A stretch of 64,000 nucleotides of DNA from Bombyx mori (GCF_030269925.1 NC_085118.1:12044001-12108000); one strand, 5' to 3'; positions 11,201-22,318 are shown, counted from the first letter of the stretch. Numbers and translations: made by a program. The notes: generated from the sequence alone by a model not told the origin.

Positions 11201-14200
11201 CGATAATTAAGATTATAGGACGCGAGAAGGTTTTTTAACTGGGAGCGTGTACCCGAAGTATTTCTATTTATGCATAAAAATATGTGAAGTTATATTTTTT
11301 TCCTAAATTTTCGCTGGTAGCCTAAGAGGCTTTACCAACTACGCCCGGACGGGTTAGTGAGCTCACGGGCTCAACCTGAGAGAATTTGCTAACACTAGCC
11401 CTAGCAAGAGCATTATATGTTAATAATAATAATAAATAATAATAATAAACTTACTACACGTAATAAAAACTAACATATTAACTCATAGCTACTGTATATT
11501 ACTTGGCCAAATGCCCGTTTATACAGTTCTACCGGCTCTATTGACAGACTGAACTGAGAAAGGGAAAACCTATGAATAAAAATAATAATAATAAAATCAT
11601 TTATTGCCTTTCACATTAAATAAAAAAAAAAGGCAAAAGGAGGTGGCTCAGCTAATGCTGTTCAAGGTCGATAAATCGAACAGCGCTGATTTTCAGTCAC
11701 CCCCGTTTCCCTTTGGTTCATTGCGGGAATGAAAGCTAAGTACGGGTGTACAGACTTAGAAAATGGCATAAACTAGTATAAAATTAAGAAAAAACAAAAC
11801 AAAAATCAAATTAAATGATGAACCCGAATACAAAGCATACATAAGCACACACAGTAATAAAAACCTGTGGGTAACGAAACAACAAAGAAAATAAAATAAA
11901 GCACGTTAATACTATTACTGGTAAGCAACATAACATTTACACTTATTTACACTTACAGAACACTTATACATGTTCCGTTTCATGTCCCGATATAGGCAAT
12001 AATGTCTAGCTTTTTTCTGAGACACCTATGCCTCCCGGTTTGTAGGGTCAAATAGATTTCAATCGTAAGGTGGAACTCAAGTTTCAAAGTTGACCACGAG
12101 CTATTTACCAAATTGAGAAAGAAAGATTTTCCTCACCTATTAATGACACCGGTAGGTCCATTCGAGATTCCGTATGCAAAATTAACGTCACATTCTCCGT
12201 GCATCGGTAACGTCAATTTGACGGGACCTCCCTTCCCTCGCGCCCCGCACTGCTCCCCTTTCCCCGGGACGTACATACGACCCCGAAAAACTCCGCGCGG
12301 CTTGTATGTTATGTTCAAACCCTTGTTGTCGCAATCCACGCTTACTTCAAATGAAAAAAATTTCTACTATATACCAATATACCAATTTTTCCTATGAAAT
12401 ACGTATTTAACAAATGTTCACGATTGATTTCCACAGTGAAGAAATAACATCGTGTAATAAAAATCAAACCCGCAAAATTATAACTGGTGATAGGACCTCT
12501 TGAGAGTTCGCACGGGTAGGTACCACCACCCTGCCTATTTCTGCCGTGCAGCAGTAATGCGTTTCGGTTTGAAGGGTGGGGCAGCCGTAACTATACTGAG
12601 ACCTTAGAACTCATACCTCAAGGTGGGTGGTGGGATTTACGTTGCAGATGTCTATGGGCTCCAGTTGTTGGGCTGTGAGAACGTCCACCCATCTATGTAA
12701 AAAAAAAACATACGTACATGTTGTCCATATGCTTGGTTCTTCTTAGTAGTGAATAGAGGGAAAGTAAGAAATTAAGCATAGTAATAATAATAGAAGGTAA
12801 TACATTTTGTCAAGAAAACTAAACAAATATTGATAAGATGACCAGGAAATGGACTAAAAATAGTCGTGGAATCATTTTTATTTAAAACAAGTACACGTCA
12901 TCATTATCAGGGCAACAGAATAAAATGAAAAATTGCCTATATAATTGCATATAACAAAAGCCTTATAACTGTTTAAATAACTTACTATTCAAACATATGA
13001 CCCGCCTATAATAGGTTGCACCTGACGTTTTCCGAAGCAGCCAAGAACCAGTAGTAACAAGATCTTCACTGTGCAAGTCGCAAATGCCTCGAACTCCACT
13101 TTTCTCTTCCTTCGAGATCCAACTAAATCCTCGACATATGAACTTTTGTTCCGTTTCACATGCTTTCTTGCACTGTATTGAGGGATCATCACATTAGTTT
13201 GTTTTTATTGGATTTTTATTTTCTAGACGGGTTAACGAGCCCTCGGCCAACCTAATCTTAAACGGTTACCGGTATCATACTTATTCTTTTTTCATTGTTA
13301 TCTTTTTTTTATTGCTTAGATGGATGAACAAGCTCACAGCCCACCTGGTGTTAAGTGGTTACCGGAGCCCATACACATCTACAACGGAAATGTGCCACCC
13401 ACCTCGAGATATAAGGTCTCATCTATCTTTAATCATCTTTCTTTAATCTTTAATCATTGGTACCCTATGGGGCAATTTCAACTACGCGTGAACGGGTATA
13501 TTTTTAACGAAAGTTCAACTACGCGTGAACGGGTAGGTGAGTTCAAGGGCTCAACCTGAGAGAACTTGCTATCACTAGCTCAAGCTAGAGCAGAGCTTCG
13601 CTGAACTGGATTGGAATCGGCCCACTGAGAAGATCCGGCGAGAAATTTAGTGGGTTGTGTCTATGGCCTAGGTGACTGCTACTTGGAGAGCTTAAAAGAA
13701 CCTCGAGTAAATCCGGAGGATCCGACAAGAAATGTTTTGGGTGACCGCGGCTGGGTCGGATATGATGCCGATTTAAATCTCTCATGTAGATCGGAAAACC
13801 CCCATTAATCCTGTGTATATTTTATGAACGGGATTATCCTCGGCTTGATTTTCTTCTACATTTTTCATAACTTAGCCACATCTATTCATCTAGTAACAGT
13901 AAAAAATGTGTAATTTTAAAGCCATCGATTTAATTTAATGTTTTCTCGATGCCCATTATCAGCACGAAACACGACTTAGACTTCTATTGACCTAAATATT
14001 CCATTATAATTTCTACCGTCATTGCTTGAATATTTTTATATGATTATTCTTAGATGGGTGGACAAGCTCACGGCCCACCTGATATGAAGTGGTTACCGGA
14101 GCCCATAGACATCTACAACGTAAAACCCACCTTGAAACATGAGTTGTAAGGTCTCACTTTTAACAGTACAACGGGTGCCCCGCCCTTCAAACCGAAATGC

Positions 14201-17200
14201 ATTACTGCTTCACGGCAGAAATAGGCAGGGTGGTGGTGCCTTCCTGTGCGGACTCACAAGACGTCCTACCACCAGTAATTATGCTAGCTATGAATTTGCG
14301 TGTTTGGTTTTACAAAAATTATTTTAATATACTGGTCCCTCAATGAGGCAACTTTCAGATATTAAGCTGAAAAGAACAGATACTACCCTTTTATCTTAGC
14401 CAAAAGGCCGAAAAGCGATAAAAGAAGCAAACAAATTCAATTTGACGAATATTACCAGGGTACTGTAGGAGGGCTATGTTTTTCGAGTGTGTACAGTGTA
14501 CATATGTGCATATGATTTTTCGGCATGAACAGCCTGCCTTTTTTACGGATTTCAATATATCCCTTCATATCTCTCGAGCAATTTAGCGAGTGAACGAACT
14601 AATGACGTGCCTGATGTTATGTGGTTGCCGGAGCATAAAGACATACCCTTAAGACATGAGTTATTTCTCCAGATTTATATCAGCTGTCTCTTACAAACAT
14701 TTAATTCAATAAAATACCTAAATAAAACGAAAAATTTCATCGAAAATAAGCGAATCAGGCTTTTTTCTTTTTTATATGCTATCTGCCGATACATATGTAA
14801 CATAATAATATGGCCCACTGCAGTAAACTAATTAACATATATTGTGAGTATGTGACGTTACAACACTATTTATCTATGCTACGATCGTTATGCGCTCATA
14901 AAATGAGTTATGTCGTGGTTATGGCACAGAGATAAGACCCCGCATAATTTTATTATAATGAACCTACAAGTTAAACGTGAACGATGCTAAAAAAATATAT
15001 GGGGAAAACACTGTGAAAAACAGATGTAATTGACTTAAACACATAATGGACGTGCCTCGTCTTTGGTGCGATTCTTCAGTGTGAATTCGACGTGTCTCAG
15101 CGTTTGATTGTTGTATTCTTCGTATGAACATCTATCTATTTTTATTAAATCTGTAAATATAAATTTATTATTGATTTATGAAGATGCGTTATTAAATAAT
15201 GACCTTCCTTGTGAGTGCAATAAAAACGTACTCACAGTCATGTTTACATTGATTCTCGATGTAGAATGTATAGTAGTTTGATACTCTGTAAGATTCCGGT
15301 TCAGTGAACTTATCCTCGGCGTTGACGAGGCAGCTACCGACTGTTGAATCTGCCGCTTGTATCAGCTCCGCGTTGAACGACCCGTCTGGTCCCACCCATT
15401 GGCCTGAACTATAACGTAGGATAGTTGATTTTGCAACACAGACCAGTGTGCTTAGTGCGAGCTTTTTAACGTTCTCGATAGCGTAAAAATTAACTCAATT
15501 TTGTATGCAGAACAGCGCCTCTAGCGGCAAATGTATGCAAACGTTCAAACTCCATACAAATTTGAGTTAACTTTCACGCTATCGAGAGCGTTAAAAAACT
15601 CGCACTAAGCATTCAGAGGTGGCTGGGCGCAGGGTGTAGGTTGCACACGGGCGCAGCGATATTAGGGACTTGACACATTAAATGAACGTGTTACATTTGT
15701 ACCAATTCCATTTTGACCGCGCGCTTACTAGAAGCGCTAGGGAAATGATTGCACATGGGCGCTACATTTTTTTTAATGCCCTTGCTGGCAGACGAGCATA
15801 CGGCGCACCTGATGGTGAGTTGTTACCGTCACCCATGGATCTCAGCAATGGCAGGGGCAGAGCCAGGCTACTGCCTACTAGAGCCTACATAGGATAGAGA
15901 CGCCATTGACACGGAAATCAGCTGTTCCTTCATTATATTACCATTAAATTAAATTCAATATAACATTTTGCAGTTACAAATAAAACAGTTCAGAATTTTA
16001 ATTATTTTAATCTTGAAACTTTCGTTAGAACGTCAAGGGCGATTAACGTTTTTCAAATTCATGAAAAAGCAATACAAATACGTAAGCCTCAATTCACAGG
16101 CCTTGATATGATTTTAAATTAAAAGAATAAATGTTTTTTTCTAACACGTCGCCGAAGTAACAATTGACTCTGATATTCAACTCGTAGAAAATCCATTCTC
16201 TCGATGTTAATAGAAAGTGTTATGTTTTTACATGTATCGTCTGATTCTGACTTTAACTTACAGTCGACACGAAGCATTAACAACAATAGTAGTGAATACA
16301 AACAGGCTATTATAAATTAATACGCAGTTTAGATCTGAATACATGGATGATACCATTTTTTTATTACCACACACATTTTCTCATTTGTTGCAATCTTCTT
16401 CTATATTACGGGGATCGGAAATATACATAGTTAAATTAAATCCTATGTAGAAAATTTATTAACTGAGTAAGAAGTAAGATTTGCAAACTTTATTTGAAAC
16501 TGGTGGTCCATTCCGTAGGGCGTAACACATAAAATTTTCTGTCAAGAAGCAGTTTGGCATTTCGACAACGCTATCGAGAATTAAACTTTGTTTCAAGATG
16601 AATGGTGTTATTCCCGTAGTGATCCGAATCCAATAGCCACTAACTAACACCAGTCAAAGCGAGAGTCCGCTCACTTGTGCCATAAAAATAATTTCACATT
16701 ACCTTATTAAGGAATAAACTTTTTTTAATTTGATTGTACGGAGTTCTCGGAAAATCCCGTAATTGGAAAATCCATTTAAGTTATATTACTTACCGGTATG
16801 AAGTTCTACGGGCTGAAAGTATTGAATCGTAGCAGTCTTGGATGGTAGAGTTTGGTAACACCTTCACTGCGCTCTCGGAATGTAGATGGTAACCAGGAGT
16901 ACTCTCTAACGCCCACCATTTCGTGGAACATTCTTCGGAAACTAAATTAAGAACATATTTCAATTTAGAAATATAGGATAGTATGTCAAGAATTGCGTAT
17001 AGAATAATATTCAATTTAGATATGTATAGACATTAGAATAATAACTCGAGCATATTTAGAACTAATGGTAGTTTAGTACCGATGTTCGAACAACACATAT
17101 GTATTACAGAGGGCTCCGACATTAATGTACGCTGTGCGTGTTGAAATTCACATCCGTCTCGCCTCTTATCTACATAAATATTAGGAAATGCGTGTTTTTC

Positions 17201-19496
17201 TTCGCATTTCCTTTTGATTGTGTTTAAGATCACGTAGCTTGTGAAATATAGTTTTACGAAAATCGTAACAACTAAGACCCATTGGCTCTCCCCCTCTGGT
17301 TATCCATCTTCATCGCGTATTGACCAAATATAAACACTTTTACTACGCAGCTTTTTATTTTTCGATTTTCAATAATATATTGACGATATTGTAGTAATCC
17401 CTTCGTAACTATACAGCCCTTTACGTGGTGCGACACGCACTTGATCGATTTTATTTTGATAATTCTCGTTTTTACTCCAGTACTCTGAGTAAATTATCCC
17501 AATTTATATGAATATGAATATGAATAATGTAATGGTATGAATTAGAATATACTCTACTCTACAGAGTGTAAGGGAGCCGTCTCTGAAGCTACCAGTAATC
17601 AACTAATTATATAATATAAGCAATTTGTATACTTATTGACATCTAAACTTAGAAAATAATAATGTTTTCGTAACTTCATATGTATTTCATAAACCCGAAA
17701 TGGAAAGTAAAAAACCCATTCTTATTATTTTTTTAACCGACTTAAAAAGGAGGAAATTCTCATTTCGACAATATTTGTTTTATGTACTGTACTACGTCAG
17801 AACTTTTTTTAGGTTAACAGATTTTTGATTATTTGAAAAATGGCCCTTCTCCTGGTGTACCATTTAAACTTTATCAAGATCTAAACATTCGTTTTTGTGA
17901 TATCCTTAATAAAGTAGATTTAATTGACTTCGAATTCATTGAGGATATTCTCATTTTATATTGTTGAATAAAGTAAGTTTTCTCTTTTGTTACAATTTGG
18001 TATTATATCATATTTTTTATAATCTACATAAATTTACAGTTTTAGAAAGATCTAAAAAAAATCAATTTTAAGAGTATCTTAGGCAGACCTATAGGTAGTA
18101 TCATAAGTAGACTTCAATACTTTAAATACATACCATGCAAGCAAATCTTTTTAAAGTACGTGACATCGTGATCAGTTCTCAAGTGGGGTTCGGGAGTATT
18201 AGCTACCCCGACACAATTTCCTTTCCCGTACGCGACGACCACTGCGGCGCAGTCCTCCAGTTCTCTGCATTGAGCTAAACAAGCTCCAACAAGGGAATCT
18301 TCTTCGCCGCTAGCCGTGTAGACGAACACTGGCGGCGCTCGCTCTGACGTCACTCCGGACCATCGCACAAATGTCACCGACCGCCCGTCGCTGCACACTT
18401 GGCCCGCAACTGATTAACATTACAATATAACAAACGTAAAACAATATGTTAAAAACAAAAAGCACGGCCATCAGTTAAGTGATGTGTAAAAACGGCAGCA
18501 CAGTATAAAAAAAAAAAAACAAGTCGCAAACACTTTTTAACTTAATACCCGTTTGACAGTAGTGACGGTTTGTAAATTGATCCAAAATTACAATTTGGAA
18601 TGTTTTTAATATTACAAAAAAGATATGTTTTATCGATTTTACAATGCGTTAAAAGTTCTGGCGTAAGTGCGGAAGTACACTTTCTGACTACATCTCGTAT
18701 TCTGTTAAAAAAAGTATTTTGTCGTTTGTAAGACCACATTAAGTTTGAGTGGCCAACTCATTAAAAAAAACGATTGTGAGTGGCAAAGCCTGTGTTCGGA
18801 GAACTGTCTTCCTGTGATCGCACAATCTAACCCGGTAACGGCTGTGAACTCACACGGCTTAAGACCACCATCGAACTTTTTACCATCGCGGATAAATCCT
18901 ACGTTCCGATTGGGACAGGGTACCCGTTATTCTATTACAATTAAAGTCTCCTCCTCAAGTGTCAGTCTCCTCCACGGTGACAGTATTCATGTCTATAGAC
19001 TCCAGTAACTATTGAACATCAGCTGAACTGAGCTTGTCAGCTCGTCTACGCTAAAACAAATATTCATGACTCATGCATACAGAACGAGCCATATTCGAGT
19101 CTATGTTCATATTTATTTGATGACAATTCATATCGAGAAGTCAGAGAAAAAATTTCAAAATCATTCAGAATTATCAGGTGACCACACCCGGTTTGAGAAG
19201 CCATAATCTTAGCAGTCATGAGTACTATATTATATTTAGCTTTCAATGTAACTATTATCAGGAGGCCTATAATATAAGCCTTCAAAAGGCCTATAGTATC
19301 AAATATCGGATCTGAGACTCTGTGTTAATGTGGTAAATTTTCTTGTATTGTTTCGAATGTCTCATGGCATCAATATGGCTATGTATATTTTACAAAAGTA
19401 CAGTTTACAAAAGTAAACAATTACGCATTACAAAACCAGCTTACCTGAAGAGCATAATGTTAATATTACAAAATAAATAATTTCGTTTGAGTTCAT
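5210..19496 (-). CDS. PAN/apple and zona pellucida (ZP) domain transmembrane protein, 14 exons
   Basis: Apical extracellular-matrix ZP protein of the group that includes NompA, neyo, nyobe and trynity in flies. Which orthologue it is cannot be decided here. Exons: 19445-19496, 18134-18409, 16794-16941, 16464-16639, 15236-15403, 15041-15150, 12986-13172, 12137-12344, 11053-11193, 10528-10697, 9849-9946, 8409-8549, 7202-7421, 5210-5352. All junctions are GT/AG and phase-consistent, giving about 745 residues. Exon 1 is a signal peptide (MNSNEIIYFVILTLCSS). PAN-like modules span about 22-372 (for example TYYRRVICL). The ZP domain spans about 373-625 (NNPIIQTAGDRWVRVGC; VVLLDSKGCPTG; FRFPTSHIVRFALMVRFC). 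RITR at 634-637 may be a furin site. TM is about 715-739, followed by KRLALN and a stop, so the cytoplasmic tail is very short. The last exon may instead splice at 5226 to an unseen exon. Exon 4 is the least certain. Confidence 0.8.
5370..5505 (-). mobile_element. LINE 3'-UTR-like fragment in the last intron of the PAN/ZP gene
   Basis: ATTTTATTGCACACCA and ATAAGCGATCTTATCGCTAA form, on the minus strand, the typical lepidopteran LINE ending in which a GCGATAAGATCGC-like hairpin precedes a TGCAATAAA tail. It lies just upstream of the TM exon. A (GA)n run at about 5357-5370 serves as that exon's polypyrimidine tract. Confidence 0.45.
5590..5980. repeat. MITE-like element, about 390 bp, with 34-bp terminal inverted repeats
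   Basis: The left end ATACTGGGTGTTAGGGGACT and GCTTCCGAAAACGA is mirrored by the right end TCGTTTTCGGAAACGGTCTC and CTAACACCCAGTAT, with a few mismatches. Flanking TATA/TA is compatible with a TA-type target site. The inner part holds a GC-rich patch (about 5840-5920) foreign to the AT-rich surroundings. No transposase frame was found. Confidence 0.75.
6099..6330. repeat. MITE-A, complete copy
   Basis: The ends ATTGAAGCGTGAAAGGCTAT and AAATAGCTTTTCACCCATCGATAT are imperfect inverted repeats of about 28-40 bp. The internal sequence is shared with 2551-2715 and with the nested copy at 25625-26182. No coding capacity. Confidence 0.7.
6331..7100. other. AT-rich sequence inside the PAN/ZP gene, no exon seen
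   Basis: This is the last intron (between the exons at 7202-7421 and 5210-5352). No further exon or recognised repeat was found, apart from a short Bm1 fragment starting at 7105. Confidence 0.4.
7105..7163 (-). mobile_element. Bm1 SINE fragment
   Basis: ACTGCTTCACGGCAGAAATA and GGCAGGACGGTGGTACCCAC match the middle of Bm1 in minus orientation. The fragment lies about 40 bp beyond the donor site of the 7202-7421 exon. Confidence 0.75.
8835..9150. repeat. AT-rich foldback element
   Basis: CTAACAAAATACGCTTT near 8876 is mirrored by GGCGTATTTTGTTAATC near 9109. GCGTGGAGTGCTTTT near 8927 is mirrored by GCACTCCACGCTC near 9007. Together they form a diverged foldback about 300 bp long. The limits are approximate. 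Confidence 0.5.
9245..9352. repeat. TA-rich partly palindromic microsatellite
   Basis: Interleaved TAGTATATAGTATATACTA-type words can fold back on themselves. There is no coding potential. Confidence 0.55.
9358..9500 (+). mobile_element. C-terminal fragment of an endonuclease/reverse-transcriptase LINE
   Basis: Read on the plus strand it encodes a segment with RWSDQI, SIHAAADRQVWR and RIVPEKVIKREQH, followed by a stop. This is the usual C-terminal tail of lepidopteran endonuclease-RT LINEs (WxDQI ... A.DR..WR). An AAGAAGGAGGAGGAG run follows, as in the tail at 46320. It is strongly truncated and lies in a PAN/ZP intron. Confidence 0.5.
10316..10462 (-). mobile_element. Bm1 SINE, partial
   Basis: Poly-T, then TGCTTAGATGGGTGGACGAG, CCCATAGACATCTACAACGT and TTGAGATATAAGTTCTAAGG. 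This is the 3' half of Bm1 in minus orientation. Confidence 0.85.
10747..10925 (+). mobile_element. Helitron-like 5' end next to a Helitron-type CTAG end
   Basis: CTAGCTGTACCCGTCCGCTT is the reverse complement of a ...CTAG terminus. It is followed from about 10786 by TCTCTATATATAAAAATGAA, TTGCTGTTCGTTAGTCTCGC and CTGGACCGATTCGGCTAATT, the lepidopteran Helitron start. The same block is found inverted in the element at 25801-26094. Confidence 0.55.
11290..11415 (-). mobile_element. LINE 3'-end fragment
   Basis: TTTTTTTCCTAAATTTTCGC, GAGCTCACGGGCTCAACCTG and TTTGCTAACACTAGCC belong to the LINE tail family. An (AAT)n run follows at 11419-11450. Confidence 0.6.
12484..12709 (+). mobile_element. 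Bm1 SINE
   Basis: It begins GGTGATAGGACCTCTTGAGA, continues through CCGCCCTGCCTATTTCTGCC-like and GATGTCTATGGGCTCCAG-type blocks, and ends TCTATGTAAAAAAAAAA. It lies in an intron of the PAN/ZP gene. Confidence 0.85.
13205..13430 (-). mobile_element. Two partial Bm1 SINE copies, one degenerate
   Basis: 13205-13262 is a worn copy (CTAGACGGGTTAACGAGC). 13306-13425 is clearer: poly-T, TGCTTAGATGGATGAACAAG, ACCTCGAGATATAAGGTCTC. Both are in minus orientation. Confidence 0.7.
13500..13790 (-). mobile_element. LINE 3'-end fragment
   Basis: GGGTAGGTGAGTTCAAGGGC, GAGAACTTGCTATCACTAG, AAGATCCGGCGAGAAATTTA and GGAGGATCCGACAAG are the conserved blocks of the LINE tail family, here without a clear poly-T start. 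Confidence 0.65.
14036..14315 (-). mobile_element. Bm1 SINE forming the 3' part of a U2-Bm1 chimera
   Basis: Minus-strand Bm1: the 3' end is at about 14040 (ATTCTTAGATGGGTGGACAA). It continues through CTTCACGGCAGAAATAGGCA to CCACCAGTAATTATGC and then into Bm1's distal segment (AATTTGCGTGTTTGGTTTT). There it passes without a break into a U2-like sequence in the same orientation. Confidence 0.75.
14312..14419 (-). pseudogene. U2 snRNA-like sequence, 5' two-thirds
   Basis: Read on the minus strand from 14419 it starts ATCGCTTTTCGGCCTTTTGG and then CTAAGAT, the conserved U2 5' end. It continues with GTAGTATCTGTTC (the branch-point-recognition GUAGUA), CAGCTTAATATCTG, a stem-loop of CCTC...GAGG type, and TATATTAAAATAATTTTTG, corresponding to the Sm-site region. 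The 3' stems III and IV are missing and are replaced by Bm1. The sequence differs from U2 at several positions (for example AAAAGGG before GUAGUA), so it is probably a processed, non-functional copy. Confidence 0.8.
14590..14650 (-). mobile_element. Degenerate Bm1-like fragment
   Basis: CGAACTAATGACGTGCCTGA and GTGGTTGCCGGAGCATAAAG resemble the 3' half of Bm1 at low identity. Confidence 0.35.
15449..15611. repeat. MITE-B, foldback with about 57-bp arms
   Basis: The left end TGCTTAGTGCGAGCTTTTTA, ACGTTCTCGATAGCG is mirrored by CGCTATCGAGAGCGTTAAAA and AACTCGCACTAAGCA. The inverted arms cover almost the whole element around a short core with GCGCCTCTAGCGGC. It lies in the intron between PAN/ZP exons 4 and 5. 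Related copies are at 47743-47896 and (half) 30238-30341. Confidence 0.85.
15767..15895 (-). mobile_element. SINE2-type retroelement 3' end
   Basis: TTTTTTTTAATGCCCTTGCT, GGCAGACGAGCATACGGC and TCAGCAATGGCAGGGGCAGA match the second short repeat family, minus orientation. Confidence 0.65.
18820..19050 (+). mobile_element. Degenerate Bm1 SINE
   Basis: TCATGTCTATAGACTCCAGT, AACTATTGAACATCAGCTGA and AGCTCGTCTACGCTAAAACA align with the Bm1 3' half with many changes. It is in intron 1 of the PAN/ZP gene. Confidence 0.5.
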
Positions 19497-21290
19497 AATT
19501 CCTGATAATCGTCAGATTGCTTGAAGACTTCGTGTAAGTAAAACACTTCGCACAATATGAACCATTATTTAATAGTCAGATTTTGAGGAAAATTCCGGTA
19601 ATCGCACAGCTTATAATTACGACTATGATTATCGTGATTTTCTTGATACACTAGGAATTTTCAATTTGATTTGAATCTCTCACAGGGCACTAGTAGTTTA
19701 AAAGGGTAACGAGTCTTCATCAAGATCACTTGTGTAACCCCCTACGGAAGGCTCTACGCGGAACATCTGAACAAACATTACAAATGCCTCTATAAATATT
19801 TCAAATCGTTCGAACTGTAATGTTGAATCGACGTAAGTTTGATTTCTATTACCAATTTTAAATACACTGTTGTTTTTATACGTATAATTACGTGAACGGC
19901 GTAACTTAGAATTGCGGTGCACTAATAATGCGATGCAAGTCGATATGTTGCGGGCAAAACGCGGCTACTGGTTCACAAGTTGCAGTTGTCATGTGGTAGC
20001 TCCCCACTACGCGCTGCCATACGTACTCTACTGCGACCTTGCAGTTCATTATTATGGGCTTACAGACTACAATTTACAATTGAGTGACGAGTCAACGACA
20101 AACGACGCTGATAATGACTATGTCACATCAATAAAGACGTATTTTGCAATAACGGGCCATGCGGGATGGATAACACAAAATACTACGTATGTACGGAAGT
20201 GTGTTTACCGATATAACCGTTTATTTCGATACTTCCACCGATTGTGCAATGAGTCGAAATTGCTGAATCCTTAATCCGTCCGTCTCGTGAATAACGACTT
20301 GTGTAAGACAGGAAACGGGCGAGATAGGTGTATCGAAGTTTGCTTTTTCAGTCTAGGAGACAATGAGCAAGGAATGACTAATTGAGTTACTGTTTGGATT
20401 ATTCACCTGTCCTGTTTTGACCGGCCATTGTTATGCAAATGTGTTATGGACGGCTCTGTGTAGATTCGCGTAAATATTATATGTCAAACTAAGTTACGTG
20501 TAAAATAATAGTTCCTATACATCATGATATAATTACCTAAACTCCTTAAAAATCAAGCAAAGTGACTAATGTCAAATTTTACATAAAAAAACCTTTCAAG
20601 ACGGTATGGCTTTAACGCATTTTCTTGCTCTAGAGGCAGACGAGATCCCGATCCACGAATACTGAAGCCAATACACATCATTACGACTTTTTTGACACCG
20701 CTTCTTTGAGACCAATTATTTTCCTTGTATAATATCTTTCAGACTTTTTAAGCCCGTAATCTTCGGAGCCGAACAGGAGAGGACCTTGGTATCTGCCACC
20801 ATCAATCACACATAATTTTCTTGCGGTAAATTTTCACTACACAATGTTATACCTTCATAGTGGAAGTTGTTCGTCAACTTTGCCATAGCATCATATATAA
20901 GCGAAAACCAGCTTCACCCTTCAAACTGCGAAACTCTTGCCTCAATACAATTAAAACAACCTGCCATATAGTGCCGATAATTCGTCCATTTGTTCCAAAT
21001 CAGAGCTAGGATTTTCTTTCATAAAAAACGCAACGGTATCCGAAAAATTACGTCAACTGTAGAACAAAATCGTGTCCTTCTTGTTACACATTCATGTCCA
21101 TAATGCTTATATCAGTTACTTGTCAAACATTCTGATTAGCACTTCATTAGAATATTGACTCCTTCCTCATAATATATTTTATGATACTGACAATACGTAA
21201 TTCAGATTATTCGTGTGAAATTATGAATTACATAATATCACAAATCAAATCATTTCAAGTTTCATAACTATTGATGGTAAGTGGTAAGAC
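19497..21290. other. Upstream region of the PAN/ZP gene, no supported gene
   Basis: This should contain the PAN/ZP promoter and 5' UTR, but no motif was convincing. A 120-codon frame at 19912-20274 (plus) has no recognisable family. A worn Bm1-like stretch lies at about 20625-20880. Confidence 0.4.
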
Positions 21291-21339
21291 CGTACTAGTA
21301 GGTACTACATATTACTGATGTAAATCTGACACGTGTGTC

Positions 21340-21620
21340 TGTGTTCCAGCTTGAAGGGTGGCGCAGCTGTTATAGTACACAAAATAATTGAATCTCAAAC
21401 CATAGGTCTAGAGGAGGCGGTAGCCAAAATTTCTTAAATGTCTATGACATAGCGCTATAACATATCCTTCTTCAAACGAGGTTTGTGGAGAGTACTTAAC
21501 GGTAGGCAGCGGTTTTGCTCTGCCCCTGGCATTGCTGAAGTCCATGGTCGACGGTGACCACTCACCATCAGGTGGGCCGTATGCTCGTCTGCCTACAAGG
21601 GCAATAAAAAAAAAAGGTTC
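21340..21620 (+). mobile_element. Degenerate Bm1 fragment followed by a SINE2-type element
   Basis: 21345-21450 is a worn Bm1 middle (CTTGAAGGGTGGCGCAGCTG). 21495-21620 carries GGTAGGCAGCGGTTTTGCTC, GACCACTCACCATCAGGTGG and CTACAAGGGCAATAAAAAAA, a well-kept SINE2 3' end. Confidence 0.65.
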
Positions 21621-22318
21621 AATGATTTCGACATAGTTTCCAAGTTTGGTGGCGGCGTTCTCATTGTGATGTCTATAAGCTCCGCCAGCCAATTAACACC
21701 AAATGGGCCCTAAGCTCGTTCACACATATGTATACGAATTTTATAAAGATAAAAATACATTCAATGAATGGTAAAAATACGCTAATCTGTATTTTAAAAC
21801 AGAAATGGTCTTCTTCTTTTTCTTGCCCTCAATACACATTAGGTATGCGAGGTCTGGGCATTAGTCCTCTTATCATGCTGCATAGGAATTTGTCCTGAGT
21901 TTTACGACCGGACGTCCACTCTCCTTAGGTTCCTCCTCCATACATCCATTGCAAAGTGCCACAGAGAGGGACTTTTCTGTTTCTGCTTTTGGTGTTTCTT
22001 TTTCTTCATCCATTTTTTGGTTAGCATTTGCATTTTCTTATCATAAAATAAACACTAAAATTTTAATTTTTAATAGAAAAAGATTATGATACTATTACAT
22101 TTCATTCGTTTTTTCACAATTCATCACAAAGTCTATTGAACATCAATTTGGGACGCCTTTTACAGTGGGTTCGTACGCGCCTGTGCCATTCCTAAATAGT
22201 ATTGAATGAAATCTAAATCTATAGAAATCGAACGACCTCCAACGTGTTTATAGAAAATATTTAATTGTATTTGCATTCAACAAAGCCGGTAGATGTCATT
22301 GTGGCTTCGCCCAAATAT

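Noticed and set aside
12989..13192. A 67-codon minus frame beginning MMIPQYSARKHVK
   Set aside because: The real PAN/ZP exon here (12986-13172) is read in another frame, which gives a cysteine pattern CKKAC...FICRGFSW.
18542..18739. A possible transposase remnant (FFNRIRDVVRKCTSAL)
   Set aside because: It is short, with no catalytic motif and no terminal repeats, so it could not be assigned.
19912..20274. A 120-codon plus-strand frame
   Set aside because: No domain, no signal, no splice context and no family resemblance. It lies upstream of the PAN/ZP gene in repeat-rich DNA.
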